A stretch of 5,621 bases of DNA from the NCBI GenBank assembly GCA_946184595.1, contig CAMHFM010000056.1:1-5621 (forward strand), read 5' to 3'. The position numbers and the translations under genes are program-made. This document shows, piece by piece, positions 5,459-5,621 of the stretch (its first letter is position 1; every line of letters begins with the position of its first letter). The notes below the pieces were generated by a model. It did no database searches. It was not told where the DNA came from and saw nothing but the letters and a program-made list of their open reading frames with translations. This DNA is from an uncultured Azospirillum sp. Its GTDB lineage: Bacteria; Pseudomonadota; Alphaproteobacteria; RF32; CAG-239.

Positions 5459-5621
5459 TTTCTCTCCCCATCAAAAAGATAATTAATACAAATATAGTTA
5501 TATTGTTTTTCTAAAGGCGGTAATCAAATTTGAGATATTTAATCTATATCAAAAATCTGTCTGTCTTTATAATATAAACCTCATTTTAAACATTCTGTTT
5601 TGAAGAGGGCTTTCGGCATTA
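5459..5621 (-). other. dnaA upstream region, AT-rich leader and likely promoter zone
   Basis: No gene is supported in these 163 bases. It should hold the dnaA promoter, but no convincing -35/-10 pair stands out. The best on the minus strand is TTGATT followed 19 bases later by TATAAC, with the spacer longer than ideal. A TATAAT hexamer occurs on the plus strand at 5568-5573 without a good -35. A short inverted repeat, GATAT (5534-5538) and ATATC (5546-5550) around seven bases, could be an operator or chance in AT-rich DNA. I found no match to the DnaA box TTATNCACA and no GANTC methylation site. The window's right edge may hold the end of the neighbouring gene or its terminator; this cannot be resolved here. 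Confidence 0.4.
5464..5469 (-). promoter_or_regulatory. dnaA ribosome binding site
   Basis: GGGGAG on the minus strand, five bases before the dnaA ATG (5456-5458). It is the strongest Shine-Dalgarno sequence in the window and fixes the dnaA start. Confidence 0.8.

Noticed and set aside
5575..5589. TTAA-N7-TTTA on the minus strand, close to a CtrA site (TTAA-N7-TTAA), upstream of dnaA
   Set aside because: One mismatch in a very AT-rich region is expected by chance, and no second copy or supporting CcrM (GANTC) site is nearby.

Overview
The window is a compact, AT-rich stretch of bacterial chromosome. Every gene I can support lies on the minus strand, so transcription runs from high to low coordinates. 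The order is dnaA, a Nudix hydrolase, dnaN, recF, an unrecognised 137-residue gene, a mannose-family PTS EIIA gene, and ptsH (HPr), which runs off the left edge. The protein sequences point to a low-GC member of the Alphaproteobacteria. The reasons are the RecF core WLTPQMDRLF, the DnaA stretch RLKSRLGCGLVADIHPTDF, a 372-residue DnaN ending MPMRV, an HPr with GLHARAAA and SIMG, and a sugar-transporter-free EIIA-Man/HPr pair. Placement below class level is inference: AT-rich host-associated or gut alphaproteobacteria would fit. Rickettsiales seem less likely because they generally lack PTS proteins.

Right part (about 3450-5621): dnaA (481 codons) has a good ribosome binding site and a 163-base upstream region with no DnaA-box cluster. 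Directly after dnaA is a near-perfect Rho-independent terminator (9-bp GC-rich stem, 5-nt loop, T run). Its T run ends only 14 bases before the start codon of a Nudix hydrolase gene. An 80-base gap holding a plausible promoter then precedes dnaN.

Middle part (1100-3437): dnaN and recF are separated by one base (stop TAA, then A, then a GTG start) and are almost certainly translationally coupled. They encode the sliding clamp and the recombination mediator that works at stalled or gapped forks.

Left part (1-1099): a near-consensus sigma-70 promoter (TTGACA, 17 bases, TATCAT) in the recF/downstream-gene gap starts a second operon: the 137-residue protein, EIIA-Man, HPr. EIIA and HPr are also one base apart (TAA, A, ATG). 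With no EIIB/EIIC transporter in sight, these look like regulatory phosphorelay (PTS-Ntr type) components. In many Alphaproteobacteria a short hprK precedes EIIA, but the gene here has no P-loop and is not a recognisable HPr kinase.

Most of the window is ordinary housekeeping DNA. The points worth a second look are the unrecognised gene at the head of the PTS operon, the Nudix gene between dnaA and dnaN, and the terminator placed immediately in front of that Nudix gene. I saw no mobile elements, CRISPR arrays, tRNA or rRNA genes.
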